The position numbers and the translations under genes were made by a program. Positions 11,976 through 26,284 of a stretch of 64,000 bases of DNA are shown here, in pieces. This stretch comes from Steinernema hermaphroditum (Eukaryota > Nematoda > Chromadorea > Rhabditida > Steinernematidae), in contig CM059621.1 of the NCBI GenBank assembly GCA_030435675.1, forward strand, positions 13,888,001 to 13,952,000, read 5' to 3'. The notes under the pieces were generated by a model, which was not told the DNA's origin, ran no database searches, and saw nothing but the letters and a program-made list of their open reading frames with translations. How positions within the stretch are numbered: the stretch's first letter is position 1; each line of letters begins with the position of its first letter.

Positions 11976-13725
11976 TCAATGCAAGCCTACAAAAATCAGA
12001 CATATCAAGCCACTATATCTAAATGGGTAAAGTCTTTCCATAGGCTGCATCTCACAGAACAGGAACATGGGAATCTAATGGCTTCTACCACTGCAAAATA
12101 TAAACAGCATATCCATATCGGTGTCAATATGCATATATCAAGCTGTGAAATATACTCTGAAAGCGTTTCTTTGCCGATTCCTTCGCTATCTTCGATTTTT
12201 GGAAACAAACGGAAAGAAGCTGATCGATCATAGTGGTTCAGAGATCGATCCGGGAGAAATGCGGTGGGTCCTCTTATCGTTCTGTTGCGCAACAGCGAAA
12301 TGTTCCCCACTCGCCGACAGTTGTGTTCGAATCGGCAATTCACTACTGATCCAAAAATCGTTTCGCCCGTAAGGTCATGTGAGATTCACATGGATTAATG
12401 GAAATATTCTCCCTTCACGAACAGAGCAACCTGTCTGAGTCTAAATTCAACTCGAACACATATGCTAAATGCATATTCTGGGAACCATCTGATCGGATAA
12501 CACTACACCACTATCGGGGGAACACTCGCGAGCAGGAACACAGTAGCTTCGCAACAACTTTGGCGGGAACTTGTGAACCCAACGCCCTACAATAATCATA
12601 AGGATAGATCCTATCTCCTCATACTGTACGCACAGGATACCCAAAGATGAAGCTCAACCAACCATTGAGTACATAGCGAAGCCTCTCGTAGTTATGCTGC
12701 ATCTCTCATTTCGATCATTCTTTGAACGGTAAATGCGATCTTTCGACCTTCCGCACCGGCATCGGCCCATATCGTGCCCGTACGGTCTCACATGTTTCCT
12801 CTCGCCCGAAGACTAAAGGCACAGACGGTAAACATTGTGGGTTGTGGGAGGCCATCGGAGACCAAGTGATAAGTGGCTTAACGACGGCTTATCGTTGGGT
12901 CACAAAAATTCCGGCAAATCGGTGAGCTTTCATATGGTGTTTGCTGTGAGCAATATGCAGCGTCAGCTAAAAAGTGGGACGAACCCTCTTTCGATGAAAT
13001 GGAGGGGCTTGAAATGGCGCCCTATCAGCATGGGTTCAAGCCGACGATGTGGCGGTGAAAATATTGTATGGGATGATGGGGAATTTCGTGATTCGTGCTT
13101 TCTTTCTTGTTTGGGACGTCTCGCAAAGCGTAAGCCTGTGATACGAGAGGGTAAATCAACGATGAGGAAAGACACGATTCAAAGAAATGTCTCCCTTTTG
13201 TTATCTGTCCCGTAGACAAGCGATGCTGGAAATCGCAATCATGTTTATGATAGAAATAAGTTGAAAGCAGTTGGAAACCGATCGATTTCACACCTGTCAG
13301 TTTGACAAAAAAACTCTTCGGAGGCTCCCGCCGCGACTTTTGCGGCCGCATAAATATTGTATTTTCGCAGAATGCCAAAAATACAATGGCCAAAAAATTT
13401 ACAGAAGTCTTACGTATTAGCGCCTCCAAACGCACGCCACTAGCGCAGTGATGGTACTTCTTAAACATCTGTTCATGACTCGATTAATCTTTTGCCATGT
13501 TCGATGAATGATGGTAGCTGCGATCTAAATGCGGACTCCAGCAGCAGTCCCCAAAAATGCTATGCTTTGTCTGAACCAACGCTGTGCCACCATCATCTTC
13601 CGGTGACGGCGGCCGAGAAGAAACTGAACGACAATGGAAAGGAAAGTCATCCAAAAGTGACCCATCCATAACTTGCAAATACTTAAGACCCTGTCATCCT
13701 TTTGTTCATCCTCATCCCCAAAATA
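11976..13725. other. gene-free stretch
   Basis: No supported gene. The sequence near 13308-13335 (AAACTCTTCGGAGGCTC) is a fragment of the foldback seen at 56905-57766. Confidence 0.5.
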
Positions 13726-15045
13726 CAGGGTGTCAACTAAATACTGTCACGCGCAAAAAACGCCATAATTTTTCGCAGGACGAACAAAACAAAGCAATTT
13801 ATATATCACTCGAAAGCGCGTGAAATTCTCTACAACATAAAGTCAATCACATTCGAAATGGCTTCCTCGGGCGGCGATACAGGGGTCAAAAACGCCTCTG
13901 GAAATTCTTCAAGATTCCCGCAGCGACTTCTAGCGTTATTTCCTTCCAAGCGGTCTGCAGAGCGCACTTCACGGAATCCACACTAGCGTGGCTTGTAGAG
14001 CAGACTTTTTGCTCCAGGACTGACCAAACATCGAAGTTGAGAGAGTTGAAAAGCGGAGAGTACCGCAGCCAAACATCTTCCCTCTTGACCCAACATCCTT
14101 CCTTCACATGGTTGGCTGTGACAAGACAAAGGTATCCTTGGCTCCATGGCCAGGCGTCCAGTCCTGCTGAAACGTCCGTGCGGTGTTGTGGGGTAGATCT
14201 ACGACCCAGGATTTCACCACAGCCGTTCGGAACCAGTTTCCGGTAGTTCTTGCCAGTGCAGGTCAACTTTTTTCCATTGACTTCGAAGAAAACCAGCTCC
14301 AGGTTCCCAAGTTCAGAAACCCCGGCCCAAACCATAATGGATTGTGGGGAATGGCTCTTTTCGGCAGTGATGTTGCTGGGAAGGCCTTTCGGAAGACGTT
14401 CACGGTGATGCCGGGTGTTTCCCAGCGGCTATACGGTGAAAACCTTCTAATACGAGAACAGAATGCTCTGGAGGCTCCCACCGCGGCCCTGGGCCTTCAT
14501 CTTCTTCGCTTTCTCCTTTTTTTCAACCTTCATTCGATCGCTCAAAAGCTGTCCGCGCACCAGTTTGTAGGGATGGACCCCTAGATCTTGTTCCACCAGT
14601 CTTGTAACCGATGAGGCGCTGATTGGTGTTCCCTGGCCAGCTTTCTCATGTACCATGCTGGATTCTGGTTACTTTTCTTCCTGATGCTTTCTCTGGTTCT
14701 GGGAGTCCTGGCGGAGCGCGGCCTTCCACGTCACTGATGGTCCTTGACTCCAGCAGTCTCCTGGTAACGTTTAATCACGCGATGAACTTGCATTAAATGA
14801 GGATTCAACGTCTTCGAAATCTTGGGTATTGGCATTCCACGCTTGTGGTAGGCGACGATGGAAAAATGGTTTTTTTCTGAGACCATTCTTCTGAATAGCA
14901 GCGCATAAAATAACAAAGCAAATAGCAGTTCTAGATCAGAAAAGCATGCAGAACACGAATAAAACAAATGCCGGAGAGGAAAGTGCAGAAAAGCGCGAAA
15001 AATTCAAGAGTTTCGAACGCGTGACAGTATTTAGTTGACACCCTG
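13726..15045 (-). mobile_element. full-length mariner-type element, 1320 bp, dead
   Basis: Perfect inverted ends of about 28 bp beginning CAGGGTGTCAACTAAATACT are flanked on both sides by TA. The length is typical for mariner elements. The transposase lies on the minus strand and is broken into at least three frames (see separate entry). The TIR differs by a few bases from that of the 472-bp derivative at 2450-2921, so both belong to one family or to close subfamilies. Confidence 0.92.
13886..14967 (-). pseudogene. mariner transposase pseudogene
   Basis: On the minus strand the N-terminal segment (about 14967-14731) carries a helix-turn-helix-like stretch (AYHKRGMPIPKISKTL). A middle segment (about 14656-14447) has GVHPYKLVRGQLLSDRMK, and the C-terminal segment (14335-13886) starts MVWAGVSELGNLELVFF, the region around the second catalytic Asp of mariner enzymes. 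These lie in different frames, so frameshifts separate them. The third catalytic motif, normally SPDLNPLD, has decayed to SPLFNSLN, losing the Asp. The copy is therefore both frameshifted and catalytically dead. Confidence 0.85.
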
Positions 15046-18000
15046 TACACACCTAACGATTCGATTAATCTTTTGCCATCTCGCTCATGTATGACACAGC
15101 GGCTACGGTAGGCTAAATGTGGAAACAAGTAAACATGCAATTTGCAGAAATTGGTTTAATCTCGTGAAATCGTTTGCTGAGTAATTTCCCCAATTAGGAC
15201 AGGTACGGTAGTGTTTATGCAAAAACATGTTTCGGATGTTTTCAACACTTCTCCGCCGGATGTGCGCCACTGTTCTGGCCGTTTCCCGAAAGTTGAGTCA
15301 CCGCGGACACCTCAAAGCAGCCGACATCTTTGGTGCTTGAGAAAATATAAATATTGTTCGGAATAGTTGAGAAATGATTCAGACACACATGGAATGTGAC
15401 GCGTGAGAAACATCATAACGTATTTATATGGACACATGCAACAAAATAAGGAAAACCATTGGAGCCGAACAGTATATCGCTATCCTCCAATAGCAATTCG
15501 TATTGTATTTCTAACCGAAATCTGCGGAAAAAATCAAGCGAGCTATAATCGAAAATCGTAAAGAGAAGGTAAAGTCCGAAACTTCTTCAGCAGATGAAAA
15601 ATAGAGTAAAACGATGACTTTTGAGACTGTCTGCAAAGTGAATAATTTCGAAAGGCACCGGGACGGCAACTTTCGAAGGCACACAAGATAAAAATACATT
15701 GACGATCTTCGGGATGACATCTCACGTAGCGTCGGGCGTCGGATTCCTGGCGTCGGACATCTTGTTGTCAGCGGTGGTGGGACCATGGCTTCCGGGTGTC
15801 CCAGTTACCTCTGGAAGCCGGAAAAGTCATGCATGCCACAGGGTTTGCCGTTTGACCAATCGGACGCTCAGAGACCGACCGCTCGACACGAGTGAATCTT
15901 TCAAAGCATATTGTATTCTCGCACTCCAATACAATGTGAGTTGATGTAAAAATGGAAAGTTCGTGGAATTCAGTGCATCAATAATATGCAAGGTATTGAC
16001 TAAAAGAGGTAACACCGATGGAAAGGAACTCAGGCAGGCAGACAAAAAAAAAGTTCGTTCACATTCCATCTGAAGAAGATGGAACATGATACGTTCCCAA
16101 TATTGCATTAATATGTCGACTCTAAACATAAGTCGAGTAATCAGAAAATCTTTTCTTTTTCTTGACTTGCTACAGTACTTACACTCATTAAACTTACTCT
16201 GGTACTAGAAGATTGGACATAAAACTAGTCCATTAAGGAGAACTGTTTGGCTGCGCCCAAAAATGAAAACATATCCATTTTATTCGCGATTTCTACACAT
16301 TGATAAATAATGCCCAAAAATATGAAAAACGCTGCTGCTACTCTACTCAATCATTCATGATTCACAGCGACGAACCGTAGATCACCGTAGTCTCTTCCTT
16401 CTTCGATACAGGTCACGACTTCGGAGTCGAAGATGGCTGTTCTATTAGTGTAGCGATGCCATCGAAGCGATGAAGAGGCCGAATCCGGAGTTAGCGCGGT
16501 GGTGTCTGAACAATATGACAAAAATCGAAAACTTATTTGTTGTACAAAATAAAAATTTCTGTTCGGCCGAACAGATCGTTCGAACAATCAAAAATTACAA
16601 ACTTTGCAGAAGCCTAGAAGAAGTAGCATGAAGCGAAGAGGGGAGAAATCGTTTAGAAACATAAGAAATGCAACAAAACATCACCAAATGCAAAAACCAG
16701 ATTGAAATGAGACGGGTTTAATTTTTGGCAAATCCAATATATTTACTTCATTCACCTTTACGAATAACCACCATACACGAATTTAAGCAATAGAAGATAA
16801 CATGCCACAAGCGTGCAGAACAAGGTCGCGTGTTCAGCCTCGCTCGGTGTCGTTAATAACTTCCAGATTGTGGTCATCGGCAATCTTGCATTTTCACCTT
16901 AGCAGGCAATCCCCACGTTTTAAAGGATCAGCCTCGCAACAAAAATGAGTATCGGCAATCCCAGGTTTGTGGGCGCGAATTTGTGGACACCACTACGGTG
17001 GAGTCAGAATACCCATCGGTATAATACAGTCTTATTCATTATCTCGAGTTTAACAATAACTGTGGAAGACAATGTCTCCCAAAATCTAAATAATTAGTAA
17101 ACCCTTGTTGACTAAACTGTGTACGTCTCGAATGACCGTCATGTTTATTGTTATGTTTGACGTAATCCAGGCTCTCGTCACTAATTAATTTTTCATTGCG
17201 ATATCACCGATTTTCATCGGCATTACTCACTATGATTCCAAGAACTGTTTGATACGCTTATTTCATGTAAAGCATCATAACCATCCAAGCACAAAAATTA
17301 CATTATAGATCTTGTAGGTAGGGCAAACCGCAAAACTCCCACCGCCAAAAAAAAAAGCATCTAGACAAAAGTCCATTATTTTTGTGACCGGTTGTAAAGC
17401 GAAAAAAAAGTAGCGAAAGGCAACAAACAACGACCGATCTCATTCATTTCATTTTCATTTATTAACTATCTCGGTTCACATCGAACGTAGCGTTCACAAT
17501 ATAATGACCAATCGTTATTTGATGCTTCATTCCAGCGGCCTGGTAGTATCTTGAAATCGTCAGCCCATCGTACTCGAGATCTTTCATGGAGACGTTTCGC
17601 ATCATCGTAGTCGTTCGTTACTGTCCTTAGAGTGACCTCCTGGGACCATTTGTGCGTTCTGATATGCGCCTTTGAGCGTATTCATTTCCTTTCCAAGTCC
17701 TCTTGGTCATTGACTATCTTTCACATCCATAAAGCATAGTGGGTTTAATACATTAGTCGATCCGCTGCTTTAGATGAATTGGTACACGGCGCGAAGTAAA
17801 AAACTGCCTATAGCGGGTGTAGACGTGGATATTCGTCGCGAAATTTCCGAATTATGATTTCTTGGTCATCGCATCAGTTGTCCCAGATAAGTACATTCTC
17901 AAACGTTCTCAATTATTTCGTCTTCAATTTGCACCGTTTTTAAAAGTGAATGTTTAAAGACAACAAAAACGCTCATTTCACTTAAGGTATTCACCATTTG

Positions 18001-20360
18001 ATTTCTCAACGTCAGTCGTCTTTTCGGGCAGAAGCCGGATCCTTGAGGTCAAAAACTGTTTTGGTCTGATTTTCGACCTCTTTGCCTTGTTCTGCGTGGT
18101 TTCCTGTGATGTTTCCATTTACGGATCAGTACAGATGACAGTAAAATATGCCTGGGAGAGTGATAGATAAACAACAAAAAAGAAATCTTTCAGCTCAAAA
18201 TGGTGAGCCATTCTGAGGGTCAACTTAAGAAAATGCGTTCTCGGGCACTCATACTTTTTGAGAATCCGAGGGTCATTTTTTCAACATTTGGCCTCTGTTT
18301 CTGTAACGCACAAGTGAACTCGTGGAGCCGTTATGTGGGCTTAGTAGCTGTGTGTTACAGCTACCTGCTAGATGTCCTCACTGTCTGTTATAGTATTTAA
18401 TCGATTGAAAACGCTCGAATTAACAGCGGTCATTTTCAATGTTTCAACCCAATATTTACGTAGAGTCCAATTTGTGCAGCTTAATACTTCTTGAGCTTCG
18501 CCAAAACTTCTGGCAAATAAAACAAACATCGTCTGGATCTCGATCTAAACGACCGATCTCACCGGTCTGAATTTCTGAATGGCTTTCTAGACTTCTTTCC
18601 AGACGCCCTTTTTGGGGCACCTTGTATGGAGCGAGACTCAAGGCATTGGATTCCAACGTGACATGGTAACTGTACGAAACGCTACGACTACAAATTCAGC
18701 TTGAGTTAAAACTGACCGCGATATACAGCAGGTTAACAAGAGCGTATTTGTTTACATAACAGATATATTGAAGGAGTGAAATGAATAACGTACATAACCC
18801 TCGCAAACTTGTGCTTTGTGATCCAATGGCGACAGGCCATGGCTCATCCAAAACAAAAAGATGGCCGAACAAGACATCGAAGAAAGAACGGTGTGAAGCT
18901 GTTCCACGGATTCTCATATGACATCGGAAACCAAGGAGTCAAGACGACAAGAAAGTTTTGTAGATACACAGCGGAATACCGTACCCTTCGTTCGCTGACG
19001 GCCTACCGCATTTTTGATGTTTGTTACATAATCACTAAATTACGTCTAAATGAACTAATTATAAACCAATAAAATTCAGGAAAATGTCACAAAATCACAT
19101 TACAACTACGGGTCCCTAGCGTCGGAAACAGAGTCATAATCGGTTGATGTTTACAACTCTGGAAACGTATTGTTATGCAACTACTACCAGCCACAATTCT
19201 TAGAATCGCCGTTCAACGATTATTCTTCTGTCCTTGACTAGGCTTGAAAACAACGCAAGACGTGGCCTGAACCGTCATCCACAGGGAATTCATGGTTTTT
19301 TTTGGCACAAATTTACAGAAAAGCATCGATTTTACTTGAGAATGATGCGACTGATTGAGACAAGCACAAAAATTGAAGTAATTATAAACATTGAAAAGCA
19401 ATAGATGAGAATTTTGATTTGTGTCCTCATATGTAGGATCTTGTCGTATTTCGTATATCGAGCTTTTTTCGGTATGAAAAATTCGTGCTAAATAGACCAA
19501 TGTAAGACAAAAATTAAGTGCTACGCGCCATCTTCCGACTGTACCGTAATACCGTAATTTATGACTTCCATGTTAGGTATACTGTGGTGCAGAAATGTAG
19601 GAAAATTAAGGCAAAATCAAAGTAAAAAAGGAATCTGTGACTCTTCATGGAAATCTCGGAATGTTTGAATTAAAGACAATCAAAAATATCAAAGCACAAA
19701 GTACATCGTTCGTATTACCGTATTTTATATTACTTCCATGCATTTTTATCACCATAAATTAGAAGAAAATTACGAAACTTTTCCAACACGTTACCATTGG
19801 AAGATGTGCATCCGATGTTGAGTAAAGTAAAAATGATTTAAATTTCACTTCAGTGTCCAAAATCAAAAATCCAGCCACAACTAAAAATAATACCGGAACA
19901 GAGGAAAACACGAAGTGCACGAAAATAATAGTAGTAAGCTATATCTGTTTATGCGAAGCGGAAAAAAGAACTCCGGATCAGATACATAAAACTCAGATTT
20001 CAGACGCGACGCATTGAACGACAAAAACATCCATGTACATATTCGATTACAACCTGAATGACGACATTAATTCATATACATGTAGCGACCGGGGTCATTA
20101 GCTGACGTCAGAAAATGTTTGCAAATCAAATCATCTTTGATGGCTGTTCTGTTCGGAAACCGAGAACCGATTGCTAAGCGGGGTGCGAACTCTCAGGGAC
20201 ACCTCAAACTTGGGTAAGTAACAACAGATGAGGAGACAGAACGAACTGAAGTGGTATGAACATAGGAGACAACAAGGTAAGAAAGAAACTCCATCGTGTG
20301 AAGTATTCGATTAAAAATAACCCACCGCTGCTAACATATGAACTTTTCGAAGATTAAACC
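15046..20360. other. gene-free stretch with a Rep-C fragment
   Basis: A Rep-C copy occupies about 15706-15895. A Rep-A-like hairpin arm (GAATTTCTGAATGGC..CCAGACGCCCTTTTTGG) is near 18575-18625. No gene, RNA gene or clean transposon end is supported in the remainder. Confidence 0.5.
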
Positions 20361-20695
20361 TTATATGTGAAGACGCCAAGAAGACCGTGAACACCGCCCG
20401 ACCACCCGCGCCGCCCACTCAAGCCGAAGAATCGCCCCAACTTCGAAGTCTACTCCGCCAACCGCTCCGTCGATGAGTTTCTGTTTCGTCCGCCGAACTC
20501 CACCTTCCACGCTACTTCCTGATCGAGCTTTTTTGTTGCTTCGAAGCCCGTGCACACTGATGGGACACCGCCTTCAACTCCGATGTCGTGCCCTCCGCCG
20601 AAGAAAGAAGAGAAGCAGCTACAACGGTGATATACGGTTCTTAGATTTCTTAGTCCTTAGATAGATTTCTTGCATGGTGAATGCCATGGAGTCAA
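20361..20695 (+). repeat. Rep-B GC-rich repeat copy
   Basis: It begins with CCAAGAAGACCGTGAACACC and continues through AGCCGAAGAATCGCC, ending with CGGTGATATACGGTTCTTAG. The same order is seen in the copy ending near 9960 and in the copy at 10.0-10.4 kb. No protein is supported. Confidence 0.65.
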
Positions 20696-21369
20696 GAGTG
20701 AATGCGAATGTAATGTACAAAAATAAAAATAGATCTGAATTGCTATGAATTTAATTAGCGCCAAGCAGATATACCCCACTGTGTAAAAGTCGAATGCCTA
20801 AAATGCATAATGTTGGAAGGGATACAAAAATTTGAGCAAAAGCAATGTTGAGTTCCAGACTGTCAAGTGATTTCGAAAATGGCTTGTTGACTAAAAACTG
20901 AATCGACTTCTGTTAACTTGATTTCAGCGCACCCTATACATGCGGGATGCCGCACTTTAGACGAGACATAAGACTCCTTAGACAGAAATAAATTCAAAAA
21001 TTCGAATGGTGAACAGACAGCTCGGAATAGACGGTTTCCCTGTCTCTGTGTCTTCGAGACTGAAAAGACTGAAAGCAGTCAATCGTGGGACCGGTCGGTT
21101 TCGTCCAACTACTAGTCGCGTTCGTATGCACGCGGACATGACTTTCCAGACCTCTAATTAGATACTATCAGTGATTTTATCTGTTGATGTTTGAATCAGA
21201 CAAAAATAATAGCAAAATAATACGAAATAGCAAACGTTACCGCTATGAGTTTCCGGCTTTCCGGAAATGGCTTCTTGATTACAACCTCTAGACTTATGTA
21301 CCACTTTAGACAAGACACAAGACATTTTAGACACAAATATATTCAGAAATTCGAATCTGAGTCTCCAGA
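20696..21369. other. diverged direct repeats
   Basis: Two related blocks (about 20900-21000 and 21240-21370) share ATGGCTT..TTGA, CACTTTAGACGAGACA/ACAAGACACAAGAC and TTAGACA(G)AAATA..ATTC. No gene is supported. Confidence 0.4.
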
Positions 21370-21429
21370 ATGACCTCCCCTTTTGGGACACGCTGTACAA
21401 CAACACAAGAAGCAAATATTGTTATAGAA

Positions 21430-21762
21430 ATGAATGGAGATAACATCCACGACGGATCAATCATCAAACACATAAACTCGACAATAAAACGTTTCCTGCC
21501 TGAGAACGGACAATTGTTCCTTGTCACGATATATGGAAGTGCATCCAAAATTGTACGTCCAGACGATGGATGTTGGCCAGCATTCAAAACAGTATGTGTG
21601 ACCAAAACAACCAGTGCTTACTCTGAACATCCCCCAAACATTGACCTTCTGTCGCTGACAGTTTTCGACGGAAAAGGAACTGCGCCCGGACTATTAATTA
21701 AGTTGGTGTCTGCCGGGCGACTCTCGCGCCAAAACAATCAACTCCTACAAGTGGTGACTTGA
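21430..21762 (+). CDS. uncertain open frame, unknown product
   Basis: An open frame of about 110 codons (best Met at 21430; the frame is open from 21370) with fairly even amino-acid composition, e.g. MNGDNIHDGSIIKHINSTIK and DDGCWPAFKTVC. I do not recognise a family. A possible splice donor (ACA|GTATGTG) at about 21591 would give a shorter exon. There is no clear poly(A) signal directly behind the stop, and the upstream end lies in a repeat. It may be an exon of a lost gene, a transposon cargo fragment, or chance. Confidence 0.22.
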   Translation: MNGDNIHDGSIIKHINSTIKRFLPENGQLFLVTIYGSASKIVRPDDGCWPAFKTVCVTKTTSAYSEHPPNIDLLSLTVFDGKGTAPGLLIKLVSAGRLSRQNNQLLQVVT

Positions 21763-24700
21763 AGGATATTTTCATTTCATTTTTTTCATAAACTCATTCA
21801 TTTTTATAATCGCATACTACAACGCTTTCAATTGAAAAATGCCGATCTTCTCAAGTTAATCCACGAAGATAACCGCATAACTACAGAGCTGTTGAAGGTC
21901 GGCCATGACACAGCGCACGGTCATCTGGCCCGATTGGGGTTCAAATCCAAATTGGGGGCGTCATGACCTGACCGACAGCTCCTGGCGAGAAACCCGGAAC
22001 ACCACCACCAAAAGAAACTGATGCTCTGCGGATGGTGGGATGTGAAAGGCTTAATCTACTTTGAACTGCTGAATTGACACGTCACGCTCTCAGCTGTTGT
22101 TTACGGGTGGAGAAGGTTGCCTAAGGTCGGACTCAAATAGTGCACAACGATGGCAAATGCCTTGATTGGAACTATTGTATTTATAATTAAAAAAAACAGT
22201 GATTGATAAAAGACGAAAACTAACCAAATATAATGAATACTACTCAGAATGTCTCATTACGATAAACGATTAAAGAAATCGACTTCTGCATACAAAAATT
22301 ATGATTGCGTGATTGACTCCCAGAAAGAGCAGAAAATTTTAATCGCCTATGCCCTTATCTCCGTATCAACGCTCTTTTTGCACAAAAACATAAGTTGAGT
22401 CGAAGATATAACCTCAAACATTGCTCGTAAGTCGCGCTCAATTGGTGGATCGTACCAGGACACGGCAACCGTCAGTGACGATGATCCCATCAGGGGACGC
22501 AGGGCTCGAAGAGGCAAAGTCGGAAATAATGAAGATCAAAATAGACCTACGCGAAAAAAGTGTGCTGAAAGAAACTGGAAATCCTTCGAACGAACGTGAC
22601 TCATCAAAGCTCAGAATCCTTCCTCACTCCGTTTTATGTGTGGGCCGATGATGCACGGCGACATCCTTCTACGCAATATGATGTGAGTTGTATCCTGCCG
22701 ACCGGGATGGTCTTTCGATTTCCGTTGTTTTGATCTGTTCTACCGGAAATGAAGAGACTAGAGTCAAATTCGACGAAGTTGAGCTCTCAGATGAGTCATC
22801 GGCAGAGAAAATGTGAAAATGCTTCTTACATACTGCTGTGTAGAAGTTTGGAATGACTCTACCACCCTACTTGCCCTGTTCACCATGTGCCACCCGCATC
22901 TTGTGCCACTTAAAAATACGAGTGTGCTTAGATTGTGCGCAAAGGAGCAAAAAATGTTGTTTATTGGTTTCGCATTTTTATGATTTTCGAGAAACTTTCC
23001 GAAAAATCCGAAAAGGATCACAAAACCGCCACCCGGTCACCCAAAATCAAGCCCATCGTTGAAACCGCTTTTCAATGACCATCTCGTATTGCCATAAAAA
23101 AATTAAAGCAATCTTCCCCTCTATTCCATCTCTGCAGTTCGAAAGACAAATATTGGCGTCTCGCGATTTTATCACTTTCGCTGATTTGTTGTTACTTTCA
23201 CAACTTCGACTTTCTCTCCGATCGCATCTCACCGATTCCATGGTTTCACTGTTTTGCCAAGAAGGTCGCCGCCCGACCACCCAAAGTAAAGCCTCGAAGC
23301 ATTGCTGAATCCGCTTTTCACTGTCCTTCAATGACCAATAAATCAAGGCACAAAAATTTCATAAACATTTACTCTTTTGTATCCTGTTTATTTTCTTTAT
23401 TATTCACTGCTTTTCAATGATGATTATCTATCGGGGAGTCAAAAATTAAAGTAACGGTTCCAGCTCCACAATTCAAAAAGGATTTTTGGCGATTTTATCA
23501 GTTTCGCTGATTTGTTGTTACTTTCACACATTCGACTTTCCCTCCAATAGCATAGAAACATTCCCTCTCACCGTGTAATTCCGAAGATGATTACTCAGTG
23601 GCATGACTAAGAGCAGAAATATTCCGACTTGATTACGCATTTCCCACACAGTGAGCGCCCACGTTTCCTACGCAACCCGACTGCATTGTTTCTAAATGTG
23701 AGAAGGTCTGCTCCTTAGAAAGTCCCCGGGAATGTGGTCTCTGATGAGCACGCGTATTTTAGTCGTTTTTGCTTTGACGGAAAAGCGTCAAAAACAGAAT
23801 ACAAGTCGCAATTACGTTAGATGAATCATCAGATCCGCCTGAAATCCAGAGAATCTTCAAGTCATTGCCGTCAACTCCTCGACGCGCAATTTCCGGATCC
23901 GATGTCGTTGACTGAAAGCTGACGTCAAATTTCATGGAGTTATCAATTATGACACTTCGACAGTTTTGAGTTGGGAATAACTATGCAAGAATGTGTTTTA
24001 TTCATCGAGGTGCAAGACGATACACGACGATGCAACAGCACAACGCGACCGACGCGACATGACTGCAAACATGTGCTCTGCAACAAAGCGACACACAAGA
24101 GCCCCGATGACACTTTAGACGATCTTCTAGAAAATTCCGTTGATGGCTGAATGGTCGTCGGTGACAGGTTGCAACGACAAATTATAAAAATGTAATTGTA
24201 TGTAATTAGAAAATACCAGTTAATCTATATCCATCAGAACCAAAAAGCGGTCTATGGCACTTTCTTGTCCAACTTTTGTGACAAAACTATGCGAAGCAGC
24301 AAGAGTCGTGTCCCTGTGTCGTGCGATATGGGCTCTGTTATGTAAGGATCAACCGATCAGCAAGCACAGTCCCTCAAAATTAGCGCCGAGCTTGTATCAT
24401 GGCGTTATCTTCAATAACAACATTCGCTTAGCTACGCGAGCTCTTCTACGTCTGTGAATAAACACTATTTTATAGCGCATGGTGTACATTCTTGCGCATT
24501 CACAGAAATGTGTGTGGCGGAAAACAAAGGGTACACCTTGAAAGTAATCGTTTGTCTCCAAAATCTCCAAAAATGCCTTTACCGATGGAAGCAAAGATTA
24601 TATGACATAGACGTTCATTATCTGTTACCCGGGATGACAAAACTTTTTTGAGGTTACAAATCAGAATAACATTGAAGGCACTAAAAATACGAAAGTCGCC

Positions 24701-26280
24701 CAACAGTGACCGCCCTGTGAAGATCCAAGATTCTGATTATCTCAGACAGTCTGAGGCCGAAAGGGCCAAGTAGCCTTACGGGCGACACCGGAAGACATCC
24801 CACTTAGTTATTTTAATAACTGATGCCGCACTGTAATGAAACTCCAAGCGTCATGTGCAGCCGAAAGCAATGAAAGAAAGCAAAAATAACTGTTAATGAA
24901 TCCCTAATTTTCGGTGAACGTTCCCTCAAATACCGATTCCGTCTTCATTATATTTTGCGGCTTACGTTGCCGATGTCGTGTGTTTATATAAGTAATTTCT
25001 ATATGACAGCAGTAGTGTACATCACCGTTCAAAGAAAACAGCAGTAACGTGAAAAACAATGGCTACACTTGGAATATAATTTGTAAAACTTTTTTCTGTT
25101 TCTGCTACTATAAGCAAAGCAATATTATCAAGAGTTACAAACAAAATTGCCTGTATGGAATATAGGAATATAGCACCACTAAAATAGAGATGTACGAAGG
25201 TCGGAAATTGGACCAAAAACATTTTTTGATATCCCGCATATTCTACAAACGACGAATTCGGATATTGGCCACAAAGTGAGCTGATGTTATCACGTGCCAA
25301 CGGTAAATACCACGAGTGAAATAAATGTGCTTTACGTAGTCAAACAATCATTACAAAAGTGTCCCATTTTCAGCACGTGATGGTGCGTCGAGATGGTGAT
25401 ATCTAATCAAGTACTTGGAGGTCCGGACTTCGGAGTTAAAGCGAGCTTGGGCTTGAGCGCGCGGCGATGAAGAGCTTCTTGTACAGATGAATGATGCTAC
25501 GGATTCCTTTGTGCCAACAATAACGGCAAAAAACATGCGACTACTGAGCTTGTTATGCTTGGGCAAAATGTCACAGAAAAATAATTAGTAGAAGATTCCG
25601 TATGGCGCCAAAAAAGAGTGCTAAGATAAAGATAAATATTTCTCAAATAGGCCTCGTGTAAGGGAATTGGCGGTATTTTGGGTGGTGTTTTCATGTAATC
25701 CTACGTTCACTGAATGAAAGAGTTTTCCATCGAAGTTGGCACAAAAACATTTTCGTGTACAAAACACATGCACTAATAAGGATCGCCTTGAACATTCGTG
25801 CGGTGTTGCCGTCTTTCCACGATCCCTGTGTCGTGCGATATGCACATAGGCCATCTGTAAGAGCTGTCAAAAAATTGTAATTGACCATATCGCCATGCAT
25901 TTTCATTTCAGTACTGTGTTCCAGGCTTTGCAAAGTGTTTATTTTTGTTTCATACATGATTACGTCCTCAAAATGTCCTATTCCATCCATTAAGGTGCTC
26001 TTCCGACCCACACAACACCTCAGTTCGCCTAAAGTAGATGGACAGTCCAAAAACACAGTGTTTTCGTCGATCACTTGTGAAAAAGTACAGTATGTCTGTC
26101 TCTGATGTATGTGAGGTCAAAAATCAGATATCAGATTTCATTGTTTGTGTCAGGGAAACACGATATTAAGCATATTTCTTTATAAATTTCTTAAAAAGCA
26201 AGATTGAACCATTGGAGTTGATGATCTTATCAGTGGCTCAGGTGTTTTGTTCGTCAAAGATATGGATGCTCCCCCTTTGT
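21763..26280. other. gene-free stretch with a local duplication
   Basis: A local duplication is visible: GATTTTATCACTTTCGCTGA..TGTTGTTACTTTCAC near 23165 recurs near 23493, and CCGCTTTTCAATGACCA near 23065 recurs in altered form near 23308-23337. Otherwise there is only AT-rich sequence with short chance frames. Confidence 0.5.
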
Positions 26281-26284
26281 TGTC

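Noticed and set aside
11498..12233. Overlapping frames of 139 and 170 codons on the plus strand
   Set aside because: They lie in the GC-rich Rep-C repeat; other copies do not keep the same frames or ends, and the opposite strand is equally open.
13025..13468. 147-codon minus-strand frame
   Set aside because: It is AT-rich, crosses repeat fragments, has no motif, and a plus-strand frame overlaps it.
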